Assembly: GCA_028691435.1 (NCBI GenBank)
Contig: JAQUZG010000019.1
Coordinates: forward strand, 1-13,066
Length of the DNA: 13,066 nt
Direction: 5' to 3'
Origin: Candidatus Iainarchaeum sp.
GTDB taxonomy: Archaea; Iainarchaeota; Iainarchaeia; Iainarchaeales; JAAZKV01
Shown: positions 5,961 to 13,066 of the stretch, piece by piece
Layout of the letters: each line of letters begins with the position of its first letter
How positions within the stretch are numbered: position 1 is the first letter of the stretch
Notes under the pieces: generated by a model
Databases searched by the model: none
The model's input: only the letters and a program-made list of their open reading frames with translations
Told to the model about the DNA's origin: nothing
Position numbers and translations under genes: made by a program

Positions 5961-8900
5961 TTCATTGGAAATAAAAGAAACAATTAATTCTTCACAGTCA
6001 AAAGAAGAAAAAATAGAAGAAAAAATTATGGACGCAAATCTTGATATTAATTTAAAAAAAGATGAATTATTAATTGAATTTACTGAAAAATTACCTCCTG
6101 AAATTCTTGTCCCATGTAGTAAACCAATAAAAAAATATTTTGATCAAATACAAGCAGATGTCTATAAACAATATAATTTAGCAATGAAAATAAAAGCAAA
6201 AGGTTTAGATACATCAACAACAGTTGAAATGACTCCTGCTGTGGATCTAGCAGATCGTGCAGAAACACTAATTAATTTACCCGGTCTAGCAAAAAGATAT
6301 CGTGAAGTTTTTGAAGAAATAAAAGATAGAAGAAAAACCTATTTTCAATTATTTAAAGAAATAATGGAACAAAAATGGTGCACAATTCCAGATGATCAAA
6401 AAAGACTTGAAATTGGAATAAAAGCATGCTTACTAATTGAAACAGAAGGGGTTGTTGTTGCACCCCTTGATGGACTACCAAAAATTGAAATAAATAAAAA
6501 CCCTGATGGTACAAAATATGTTGATATTTATTTTGCAGGTCCAATAAGGGCGGCTGGTGGATCATCAACAGTAATACCCTTAATTCTTGGAGATTATGGC
6601 AGGATAATACTAGGTCTTGATAAATACAAACCAACAAATGATGAAATTGAAAGATATGTTGAAGAAATAAGTATTTATCAAACTGAAATAATTTCAAGAC
6701 AATATAAAATTCCAGATGATGAAATTAGATTAATTGTAAAAAATTGTCCAGTTTGTGTAAACGGTGTACCAACAGAAGAAGTTGAAGTTTCAGTTCATCG
6801 TGATTTACCACGAATACCTACAAACAGAATACGTGGTGGAGTAGGATTAGTAATTTCAGAAGGACTTGCTCTTAAAGCAGCGTGGGTGATGGAAAAAGCA
6901 AAACAATATGCAAATCTTGATTGGTCATTCCTTGAAAAATTTATAAAAGTAGAAAAAAAATCAGACGTAATTGAGATAAAACCAAACAAAAAAATGCTTG
7001 ATGGACTTGCAGCAGGAAGACCAGTACTTGCTTATCCAAGTCACTATGGTGGATTTAGATTAAGATATGGTAGAGGACGAAACACAGGGATTATGGCAAA
7101 AGCAATTAATCCTGCATGCATGATTGTTTTTGATGAATTTATTGCAGTTGGAACACATGGTAAAATGGAAAGACCTGGAAAAGCAACACAATTTTTTCCA
7201 TGCTCAACAATAGATGGTCCAATAGTTTTGCTAAAAGATGGAAGTGTAGTAAAAGTAAACACCGTTGAAAAAGCTGAAGAAATAAAAGCATGGATAGAAA
7301 AAATAATTTTTATTGGAGATATACTTTCAACATTTGGAGATTTTAGAAAAAGTGCTCATCCATTAATTCCGCCTGGATATGTTGAAGAATGGTGGAAATT
7401 AGAACTTGAAGATATAATAAAAAAAGACAATTCATTAATTGAAAAATTAGCAAAGTTTGATTTACAAAAATATTTCAAAAACCCATTTGAAATAAATGAG
7501 GATCAAGCACTTTTGATTTCAAAAGAATTTAATGTGCCACTTCACCCAAAATATATTCACTATTATACTGCCCTAAATATAAAAGAATTAAAACAATTAC
7601 ACGAATATTTATTAACTGCAAAATTACAAAATGAACAAAAAGAAAAATTAGAAATTAATATTACAAATTTAAATTTAGATAATATTAAATTGATTGTTGA
7701 AAAATTACCTGAAAAAAAATTACTTGAAAAAATTGGTTTGCCTCATACAGTTGAACAAAATCTAATAGTTATTCAAGATTATGTAAAAACATTAATTGCA
7801 ACTTTTAATTTATTAAATTTAAATGAATCAAAAAAATTCTTACTAGAAAATAAGGATGAAAAAATACTTGATTATTTATCTAATTTGTCAAATTTAAAAA
7901 TAAAAGATAAAGCAGGTTCTTTTGTTGGTTCAAGAATGGGTAGGCCTGAACAAGCAAAACCTCGTGAAATGAAAGGAAACCCACATGTGCTTTTCCCAAT
8001 TGGACTTTATGGTGGAAATACAAGAAGTATAAACAAAGCAATTGATGAAAATAATAATGCTAGTGGGAAAGTTAATGTAGAAATTGCAAAATATTTAATA
8101 CCAAAAACAAACAAAAATTCATTTTTAGCTTATGATTTACTAAGTCAAGAAAGAACAGTGTTGTTAAATAATTGCAAAAAATGTAGTGCTTCTTTTTTAG
8201 GAGAAATGTGTCCAAAATGTGGTGGTCCAGTATCAAATTCAATGCTTCAAGAAGTAAATCTTAGGGATGAATTAGCAAGAGCAAAAGCAAATCTCAAATT
8301 ACCTTTACCTGATTTAATTAAAGGTGTAAAAGGAATGATTAATGATTTTAAAGAAGTTGAACCATTAGAAAAAGGAATTTTAAGAGCAAGACATGATGTG
8401 CATATTTTTCGTGATGCAACTTCTCGTTTTGAATTACTTAATGCAACAATCACACATTTTAAACCAAAAGAAATTAATTTAACAATTGAAAAAGTAAAAG
8501 AACTTGGTTATCAAACAGACTATCTTGGTAATGAAATAATAAGTGAAGAACAAATAATTGAAATTTTTCCACAAGACATAATCATTAATGATACGGCTGG
8601 AGACTGGATGTTAAATGTATCAAAATTTATTGATGATGAATTGGTCCTTTTTTATAAAGATAAACCTTTTTACAATGCAAAAACAAAAGAAGATTTAATT
8701 GGACATTATGTTCTAGGGTTAGCCCCTCACACTAGTGCAGCAGTAACTGCAAGAGTATTAGGTTATACAAAATCAAGACTTGGTTATGGGCACCCATATT
8801 TTGTTTGTGCAAAAAGAAGAAATGTTGATGGAGATCAAGACTCAATAATGTTACTAATGGATGGATTACTAAATTTTTCTCAAAAGTTTTTAGCAAACCG

Positions 8901-9576
8901 AAATGGTGGAAAAATGGATGCTGCAATTGTATTTTCAACAATAGTAAATCCAAGTGAAATTGATGATGAAGTTCACCAAATGGAAACAGTAGGAGAATAC
9001 AATTTAAATTTTTATGAAAAAGCAAGTCAAATAGTTTTACCCAATTCAATTACAGATATAGAAATAGTTGATAAAAAAAGAAACAAAGATAATCAATATT
9101 CAAATATTCTTTTTACTCATCACACAAACATTTTTGATGAAGGCCCAAAAAAATCTAGATATATTCAATTAAAATCAATGGAAGAAAAAATAACAAGACA
9201 AAATAACTTACAAAAAAAAATACTTGCTGTAGAATCAAAAGATTGTCTTGAAAAAGTAATGACTTCTCATTTTTTACCTGATATTATAGGTAATTCAAGA
9301 GCATTTTCTCGTCAATCATTTAGATGTACCACATGTAATGAAAAATATCGGCGTCTACCTTTATCTGGGAGATGTTATAAATGTGGAAAAGAAACAATTA
9401 TTTTAACAATCCACCAAGGTTCAGTAAAAAAATATTTAAAAATTGCTCAAAACCTTGCAAAACAAGAAGGACTTTCTTCATACTTAATACAAAGACTTGA
9501 CATGATTGAAAAAGAAATTGATTCAGTATTTAAAGATGATCACGAAGAACAAAAATCCCTTTTTGACTACGCTTAG
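5947..9576 (+). CDS. polC: DNA polymerase D (Pol II) large catalytic subunit DP2
   Basis: DP2 is the polymerase subunit of PolD, built on two double-psi beta-barrels like those of RNA polymerase. From ATG 5947 it has 1209 aa, full length for the family. Conserved stretches include FAGPIRAAGGSS (196-207), RIRGGVGLVISEG (294-306), GRGRNTGIMAKAINPA (375-390) and GSRMGRPEQAKPREMKGNPH (661-680). The catalytic motif is NVDGDQDSIMLLMDGLLNFS (959-978), with Asp961 and Asp963 as the metal-binding pair. The usual form is NCDGDED, so Cys to Val and Glu to Gln are substituted here. Cysteine pairs for zinc lie at 267/270, 743/746, 755/758, 1127/1130 and 1143/1146. The last eight residues, QKSLFDYA, resemble a PCNA-binding PIP box. 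The first 50 residues are a charged, probably disordered extension. There is no intein and no split. Confidence 0.97.
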   Translation: MDKNDSLEIKETINSSQSKEEKIEEKIMDANLDINLKKDELLIEFTEKLPPEILVPCSKPIKKYFDQIQADVYKQYNLAMKIKAKGLDTSTTVEMTPAVDLADRAETLINLPGLAKRYREVFEEIKDRRKTYFQLFKEIMEQKWCTIPDDQKRLEIGIKACLLIETEGVVVAPLDGLPKIEINKNPDGTKYVDIYFAGPIRAAGGSSTVIPLILGDYGRIILGLDKYKPTNDEIERYVEEISIYQTEIISRQYKIPDDEIRLIVKNCPVCVNGVPTEEVEVSVHRDLPRIPTNRIRGGVGLVISEGLALKAAWVMEKAKQYANLDWSFLEKFIKVEKKSDVIEIKPNKKMLDGLAAGRPVLAYPSHYGGFRLRYGRGRNTGIMAKAINPACMIVFDEFIAVGTHGKMERPGKATQFFPCSTIDGPIVLLKDGSVVKVNTVEKAEEIKAWIEKIIFIGDILSTFGDFRKSAHPLIPPGYVEEWWKLELEDIIKKDNSLIEKLAKFDLQKYFKNPFEINEDQALLISKEFNVPLHPKYIHYYTALNIKELKQLHEYLLTAKLQNEQKEKLEINITNLNLDNIKLIVEKLPEKKLLEKIGLPHTVEQNLIVIQDYVKTLIATFNLLNLNESKKFLLENKDEKILDYLSNLSNLKIKDKAGSFVGSRMGRPEQAKPREMKGNPHVLFPIGLYGGNTRSINKAIDENNNASGKVNVEIAKYLIPKTNKNSFLAYDLLSQERTVLLNNCKKCSASFLGEMCPKCGGPVSNSMLQEVNLRDELARAKANLKLPLPDLIKGVKGMINDFKEVEPLEKGILRARHDVHIFRDATSRFELLNATITHFKPKEINLTIEKVKELGYQTDYLGNEIISEEQIIEIFPQDIIINDTAGDWMLNVSKFIDDELVLFYKDKPFYNAKTKEDLIGHYVLGLAPHTSAAVTARVLGYTKSRLGYGHPYFVCAKRRNVDGDQDSIMLLMDGLLNFSQKFLANRNGGKMDAAIVFSTIVNPSEIDDEVHQMETVGEYNLNFYEKASQIVLPNSITDIEIVDKKRNKDNQYSNILFTHHTNIFDEGPKKSRYIQLKSMEEKITRQNNLQKKILAVESKDCLEKVMTSHFLPDIIGNSRAFSRQSFRCTTCNEKYRRLPLSGRCYKCGKETIILTIHQGSVKKYLKIAQNLAKQEGLSSYLIQRLDMIEKEIDSVFKDDHEEQKSLFDYA

Positions 9577-9610
9577 CCTTTTGAAAAAATGCTAGCGAAA
9601 ATTATTTACA

Positions 9611-9628
9611 TGCAACCTAAAGGTTGCA
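9611..9628 (+). terminator. GC-containing hairpin after polC, candidate 3' end
   Basis: TGCAACC and GGTTGCA form a perfect 7-bp stem around a TAAA loop. It can extend by two more pairs past one A/A mismatch (AC/GT). It lies 34 nt after the polC stop and is the most stable-looking inverted repeat I found in any spacer here. The T-rich sequence after it is interrupted, so it may be a terminator, an mRNA 3'-end stabiliser or part of a small RNA. The rest of the 181-bp spacer (9577-9757) has only a weak AT inverted repeat (9656-9675) and the psmB promoter. Confidence 0.45.
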
Positions 9629-9730
9629 AGTATTATTATGTTTAATTATACTTTGTTAAGTGCTATTTAACTTAATAATAAATGAAAAATTAACTAAAGA
9701 AATACCTTTTTAAAGATTTCATTTTCTTTA

Positions 9731-9739
9731 TTATATATT
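9731..9739 (+). promoter_or_regulatory. TATA-like box of psmB
   Basis: TTATATATT is centred about 23 nt before ATG 9758. No Shine-Dalgarno element precedes the ATG, so the transcript is probably leaderless, as proposed for carS and the pilin gene. Confidence 0.55.
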
Positions 9740-9757
9740 AATTAATTACTGATTTTT

Positions 9758-10486
9758 ATGAATCATTATAAAGATGTTGAAGGATTACCAATTAGTTTAA
9801 TTAGTGAAAGATACTCTTTCAAAATTAATCCTAGTGCTGTACAAGCAAATCAAACTGCTGAAGACAGAAAGACTGGAACAACAACAGTTGGGGTAGTTGC
9901 AAAAGATTGTGTGGTTTTAGCAGCTGATCAAAGAGGCACAATGGGGAATATTGCTGATAAAGATATGATGAAAATTTATAAAATCACTAATAATATAGCA
10001 ACAACAATTGCTGGAACAGTTGGAGACTCACTTGCAATAATTAGATTTTTAACAGCACAAGCAAATTTATATGAAATAGAAAGAGATACAAAAATGACTC
10101 CAAAAGCATTAGCTTCATTATTATCAAATGTATTAAATGCAAATAGATATTATCCATTTATGTTCCAACCAATACTTGGGGGATATGTAAATAAACCAGA
10201 GTTATTTGAATTAACTCCATTTGGATGTATGATTGAAAAAAATAATTATGCAATAACTGGTTCAGGAACACACTTTGCAATGGCTACACTTGACAAAGAT
10301 TATAAAGAAAACATGAATGAATCTGAAGCTATTGAATTAGTAGTAAAAGCAGTAAGTGCAGCAAAAAACAGAGATATTTATAGTGGTGGAGACTCAGTAA
10401 CAGTAATAGTGTTAGACAAAAAAGGATATAGAGAAATAGAACGAAGCGAAGTAGATAAAATAATTAAAAAAATTAAATTTAACTAA
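9758..10486 (+). CDS. psmB: 20S proteasome beta subunit (threonine protease)
   Basis: The beta subunits form the two inner rings of the archaeal 20S proteasome and carry its proteolytic activity. After self-cleavage in KTG|TTTVG, Thr41 becomes the catalytic N-terminal threonine. Asp57 in AADQRGTMG (Asp17 of the mature chain) and Lys72 (equivalent of Lys33) complete the core. GSGTHF (262-267 nt-region counterpart of Ser129) and RDIYSGG (equivalents of Asp166 and Ser169) are also present, so the subunit should be active. The propeptide of 40 residues is much longer than the 6-10 residues in Thermoplasma or Methanocaldococcus, nearer to haloarchaeal lengths. The mature chain lacks one residue between Asp17 and Lys33 relative to MJ1237 (GNIADKD against GNLIADKE). 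The start is supported by the promoter spacing. The alpha subunit is not in the window. fttA follows, a linkage also seen as MJ1237-MJ1236. Confidence 0.96.
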   Translation: MNHYKDVEGLPISLISERYSFKINPSAVQANQTAEDRKTGTTTVGVVAKDCVVLAADQRGTMGNIADKDMMKIYKITNNIATTIAGTVGDSLAIIRFLTAQANLYEIERDTKMTPKALASLLSNVLNANRYYPFMFQPILGGYVNKPELFELTPFGCMIEKNNYAITGSGTHFAMATLDKDYKENMNESEAIELVVKAVSAAKNRDIYSGGDSVTVIVLDKKGYREIERSEVDKIIKKIKFN

Positions 10487-10510
10487 TTAATAACTTATTT
10501 TAATTAACTA

Positions 10511-10517
10511 TTTTTTT
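10511..10517 (+). terminator. T7 tract after psmB, candidate terminator
   Basis: Seven T residues begin 25 nt after the psmB stop and precede the fttA TATA-like box. Together with that box they suggest that psmB and fttA can be transcribed separately. No stem is associated with the tract. Confidence 0.3.
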
Positions 10518-10525
10518 AAAATGAG

Positions 10526-10535
10526 TTTTAAATAA
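10526..10535 (+). promoter_or_regulatory. TATA-like box of fttA, with GGAG ribosome site downstream
   Basis: TTTTAAATAA is centred about 48 nt before ATG 10579, which predicts a transcription start near 10555 and a leader of roughly 20-25 nt. That leader contains GGAG at 10565-10568, 10 nt before the ATG. The arrangement is consistent with a leadered mRNA, unlike psmB just upstream. Confidence 0.4.
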
Positions 10536-10578
10536 ATCAAAGATTAACTAACTTTAAATCAAATGGAGTTGAATAGCA

Positions 10579-12489
10579 ATGGTTCAAAAAGTACACATAT
10601 TAAAAGAAGTAAATGAAAAACTTAAAGAAATACTTCCAAGAGAAGCAAATATTTCAAAAATTGAATTTGAAGGACCAGAACTAGTTTTGTACACAAAAAC
10701 TCCAAATGTTTTTTTTGATTCACCAAATAATTTAGTATCAAAAATTGCATTTGAATTAAAAAAGAAAATAAATATTAGAACAGATAAATCATTATTAATT
10801 GGAAAAGAACAAGCAAAAAAATTAATTGAATCATACATTCCAAAAGATGCTGATGTAAAAGAAATTTATTTTGATGAACCATTTTGCGAAGTAGTAATTG
10901 AGGCAGTAAAAAAAGGACTTGTTATTGGAAAAGGTGGAGAAATTTCAAAAAAAATTATTATGGAAACTGGATGGATTCCACGAATAATTAGAGCACCAAC
11001 ATCAGATTCAAAAACATTAAGTGGAATAAGAAAACACATGTATAAACATAGTGATGAAAGAAAAAAATTTTTACTTGATTTATCTGAAAAAATATTTTCA
11101 GAACCAAAAAATCAATCTCACAGATGGGTTAGATTAACTGCACTTGGCGGATATAGAGAAGTTGGAAGATCTTGTTCACTACTTGAAACTGAACAAACAA
11201 AAATACTTTTAGATGCAGGAGTAAACTTTTCAGAAACAGATCCATTTCCATACGTTGATGCACTTGGATACACAATGAATGAAATTGATGCAATAGTTTT
11301 ATCTCACGCACACTCTGATCACAATGTATTAATTCCATATTTATCAAGACTTGGATTTAATGGGCCAATTTATTGTACAGAACCAACAAGAGATTTAATG
11401 GCATTAATCCAATTTGATTATATCAAAGTAAATGTAGCTAATGGAAAAGATCCAGTTTTTACAGAACAAGATGTAAAAAATGTTTTACTTCATACTGTTA
11501 CAAGAGACTATAAAGAAGTAACAGATATTTCACCAGATATGAGAATAACATTTCATAATGCTGCTCATATTTTAGGTTCAGCATCAACACACATAAATAT
11601 TGGTGAAGGAAATCATAATCTACTTTATACTGGGGATATAAAATATGGTATGACTAGGTTATTTGATAATATTGATATCAAATATCCACGAATAGAAACA
11701 ATGATAATTGAAAGTACCTATGGATCAAAAGATGCAACACAAACAGAACGAAACGATGCAGAAAAACAATTACTTGACATTATAAGAGAAACAAATGAAT
11801 ACAAAGGGAGTGTATTAATCCCAGTATTTGGTGTTGGAAGAGGGCAAGAAATTTGTATGGTAATTGAAAACTTTTATAAAAAAGGACTAATCACTGATCA
11901 AAACAAAATCTATGTTGATGGAATGGTTCGAGAAGCTTCAGCTATACACACAGCATACCCTGAATTTCTTAGACAATCTTTAGAAAAAAGAATATTGACA
12001 AATGATTCTCCATTTGATTCTCCAATTTTTAAAGAAGCAACAAGAGAAAACAAAGATAAAATTGTTAATGAGCCAGGTTCAATTATAATTGCTACATCCG
12101 GAATGATGAATGGTGGCCCAGTAGTAGATTATTTTTATAAAATGGCAGAAAATCCAGCTAATACACTTTTATTTGTTGGATATTTGGCAGAAAATACACT
12201 TGGAAGAAAAATTCAACAAGGATTAAAAACAATGGCGATTTTTGATGAAAATGGAAAAACAAAAAAACTGGATGTAAAAATGAGAATAGAAACAATTGAT
12301 GGGTTCTCAGGACACTCTGACCATGATCAATTAATTGATTATGTGGGTTCATTAAAACCTTCACCAAAAAAAATAATTGTACAACATGGTGACCCAGTAA
12401 GAAGTATAGAATTTAGTAAAGAAGTTTCAAAAAGATTTGGAATATCTTCTAACGCTTTAAGAATACTTGATAGTTTAAGACTAAGATAA
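10579..12489 (+). CDS. fttA: Transcription termination factor FttA / aCPSF1 (KH-MBL-beta-CASP ribonuclease)
   Basis: FttA is the archaeal homologue of CPSF73. It cuts nascent RNA at U-rich sites behind RNA polymerase and drives termination genome-wide. The 636 aa match the family length. The N-terminal 1-70 and the KH domain at about 75-140 (with VIGKGG, 115-120) bind RNA. The metallo-beta-lactamase core shows HAHSDH (243-248), His330 in HILGSAS and Asp353 in TGDIKYG. The beta-CASP part shows Glu378 in IESTYG (motif A), His579 in DGFSGHSDH (motif B) and His603 in VQHGDP (motif C). All metal ligands are therefore present. Ser replaces the common Leu in HAHLDH, a non-ligand position. The start has GGAG 10 nt upstream. 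The gene is convergent with the pilin-like gene across a T-rich hairpin. The identification is very strong. Confidence 0.97.
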   Translation: MVQKVHILKEVNEKLKEILPREANISKIEFEGPELVLYTKTPNVFFDSPNNLVSKIAFELKKKINIRTDKSLLIGKEQAKKLIESYIPKDADVKEIYFDEPFCEVVIEAVKKGLVIGKGGEISKKIIMETGWIPRIIRAPTSDSKTLSGIRKHMYKHSDERKKFLLDLSEKIFSEPKNQSHRWVRLTALGGYREVGRSCSLLETEQTKILLDAGVNFSETDPFPYVDALGYTMNEIDAIVLSHAHSDHNVLIPYLSRLGFNGPIYCTEPTRDLMALIQFDYIKVNVANGKDPVFTEQDVKNVLLHTVTRDYKEVTDISPDMRITFHNAAHILGSASTHINIGEGNHNLLYTGDIKYGMTRLFDNIDIKYPRIETMIIESTYGSKDATQTERNDAEKQLLDIIRETNEYKGSVLIPVFGVGRGQEICMVIENFYKKGLITDQNKIYVDGMVREASAIHTAYPEFLRQSLEKRILTNDSPFDSPIFKEATRENKDKIVNEPGSIIIATSGMMNGGPVVDYFYKMAENPANTLLFVGYLAENTLGRKIQQGLKTMAIFDENGKTKKLDVKMRIETIDGFSGHSDHDQLIDYVGSLKPSPKKIIVQHGDPVRSIEFSKEVSKRFGISSNALRILDSLRLR

Positions 12490-12509
12490 AATTAGTTTTA
12501 AATTTAATC

Positions 12510-12535
12510 ATTTTTTTCAATTTCTTTAAAAAAAT
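12510..12535. terminator. Bidirectional AT-rich hairpin terminator between fttA and the pilin gene
   Basis: ATTTTTTT (12510-12517) and AAAAAAAT (12528-12535) form an 8-bp inverted repeat with a 10-nt loop in the 50-bp convergent spacer. Each strand has a T7 tract, at the right place to end fttA rightwards and the pilin-like gene leftwards. Archaeal termination needs the U-tract more than the stem, so the T-runs are the stronger evidence. Confidence 0.5.
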
Positions 12536-12539
12536 CATT

Positions 12540-12998
12540 TTATTGAACTTTTAAAATTAATTCTTTTTTTCCAATTGTAATCGCATTTAAATCTGTTCCA
12601 TCAATAAAATAAGTAATTGTTATTTTTTTTGAAAAGTTATTTGTTTGATCAAAATTAGGAACTACTCCTCTAACAATTACAGTAGAATATTCAGGAATAA
12701 AATAATTTTGATCTAATTCTAAATATGTATCATCAAGCATTATTGAATGATTCATATCAATTTTAATTCTATAATCTAAATTATTTTTTAATGCAAGTTC
12801 AAGATTTCCATCTCTATTAATTCCGCCATCAATTATTGCAACAGTTTTTTGATTAGCATAATACTCCTTTGAACTTTTTATTTGAGTATCTTGGCCCAAA
12901 TCAAAAAATTGAAAAGTCAAATTAACACTGACTAATGCCAACATTAAAATTACTGATAATAAAATCAAATATTCAATTGTAGCTTGTGCATTTTTCAT
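12540..12998 (-). CDS. Type IV pilin-like protein with class III signal peptide
   Basis: The 152-aa protein begins MKNA|QATIEYLIL. This is an archaeal class III signal peptide: a short basic leader, cleavage by a prepilin peptidase (PibD/EppA type) before Gln5, Glu at +5, and a hydrophobic helix at about 10-28. Such proteins assemble into pili or related surface filaments. The remaining 120 residues have alternating polar/hydrophobic strands and many Asn/Asp, suggesting a small extracellular beta-sandwich, but I do not recognise a named family. It lacks a C-terminal membrane anchor, so it is not an obvious archaeosortase substrate. The promoter spacing supports this start and a leaderless mRNA. 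It stands alone, without other pilin, ATPase or platform genes in view. The class call is good; the role in a particular filament is unknown. Confidence 0.8.
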   Translation of the reverse strand: MKNAQATIEYLILLSVILMLALVSVNLTFQFFDLGQDTQIKSSKEYYANQKTVAIIDGGINRDGNLELALKNNLDYRIKIDMNHSIMLDDTYLELDQNYFIPEYSTVIVRGVVPNFDQTNNFSKKITITYFIDGTDLNAITIGKKELILKVQ

Positions 12999-13019
12999 AA
13001 TAAACTAATGGATTTGTGA

Positions 13020-13027
13020 TTTATATA
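13020..13027 (-). promoter_or_regulatory. TATA-like box of the pilin-like gene
   Basis: On the minus strand TATATAAA is centred about 25 nt before the ATG (12996-12998), and no Shine-Dalgarno element lies between them. This predicts a leaderless transcript. It is the best TATA match seen in the window. Confidence 0.6.
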
Positions 13028-13066
13028 ACTTTTGAACTAAACTTTTAAAAAAAGTTTAATCAAAAT

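Noticed and set aside
8760..8900. Possible intein at the DP2 catalytic motif
   Set aside because: Inteins occur at conserved motifs in some PolD large subunits, but here the conserved sequence runs without interruption.
9656..9675. TTAAGT/ACTTAA inverted repeat before psmB
   Set aside because: The stem is short and AT-rich, as expected by chance in this composition.
11306..11324. HAHSDH in place of HAHLDH in FttA as a sign of inactivity
   Set aside because: The changed residue is not a metal ligand; all His and Asp ligands and motifs A, B and C are present.

Overview
The window is a very AT-rich stretch of archaeal chromosome, most likely from a DPANN-type lineage (Woesearchaeota/Pacearchaeota-like). 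The domain call is firm. It rests on both subunits of the archaeal D-family DNA polymerase, a CDP-archaeol synthase, a UPF0147 protein, an N-terminal-threonine proteasome beta subunit, the KH-beta-CASP termination factor FttA/aCPSF1 and a class III (archaeal pilin) signal peptide. PolD also argues against Sulfolobales-type Thermoproteota. The DPANN call is softer. It rests on low G+C, short spacers and the style of the PolD motifs; there is no rRNA in the window to confirm it.

Layout from left to right. 1-178 is a non-coding leader with a palindrome and a hairpin plus T-tract. 179-2856 (+) is a secF-secD operon with an ATGA overlap. 2867-3982 (-) is a two-gene operon, transcribed as carS then an archaeosortase-family transpeptidase, convergent with secD. 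3983-4140 is a divergent promoter region. 4141-9576 (+) holds a UPF0147 gene, then polB (DP1) and polC (DP2), the last two overlapping. 9577-9757 is a non-coding spacer with a clear hairpin. 9758-12489 (+) holds psmB and fttA. 12540-12998 (-) is a pilin-like gene convergent with fttA, with its promoter at the right edge.

Functionally there are two themes. One is the cell envelope: SecDF pulls exported proteins across the membrane, CarS activates archaeal lipid, an archaeosortase probably links protein C-termini to lipid, and a type IV pilin-like protein is made nearby. The other is core information processing and protein turnover: replicative PolD, the 20S proteasome beta subunit and the transcription termination nuclease FttA. 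The psmB-fttA pairing is also seen in other archaea (MJ1237-MJ1236).

Two translation-start classes are visible. carS, psmB and the pilin gene have a TATA-like box 23-26 nt before the ATG and no Shine-Dalgarno sequence, so they look leaderless. Several genes inside operons or behind a leader (UPF0147, polB, polC, fttA, probably secF) have GGTG, GTGA or GGAG a few nucleotides before the ATG. This distinction changes three start calls (secF, UPF0147, polC) relative to the longest open frame. The points most worth a second look are the carS-archaeosortase operon, altered metal-site motifs in DP1 and DP2, a helical insert in SecF, the long proteasome beta propeptide and an internal repeat in the UPF0147 protein. 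No CRISPR array, insertion sequence, intein, tRNA or rRNA was seen.
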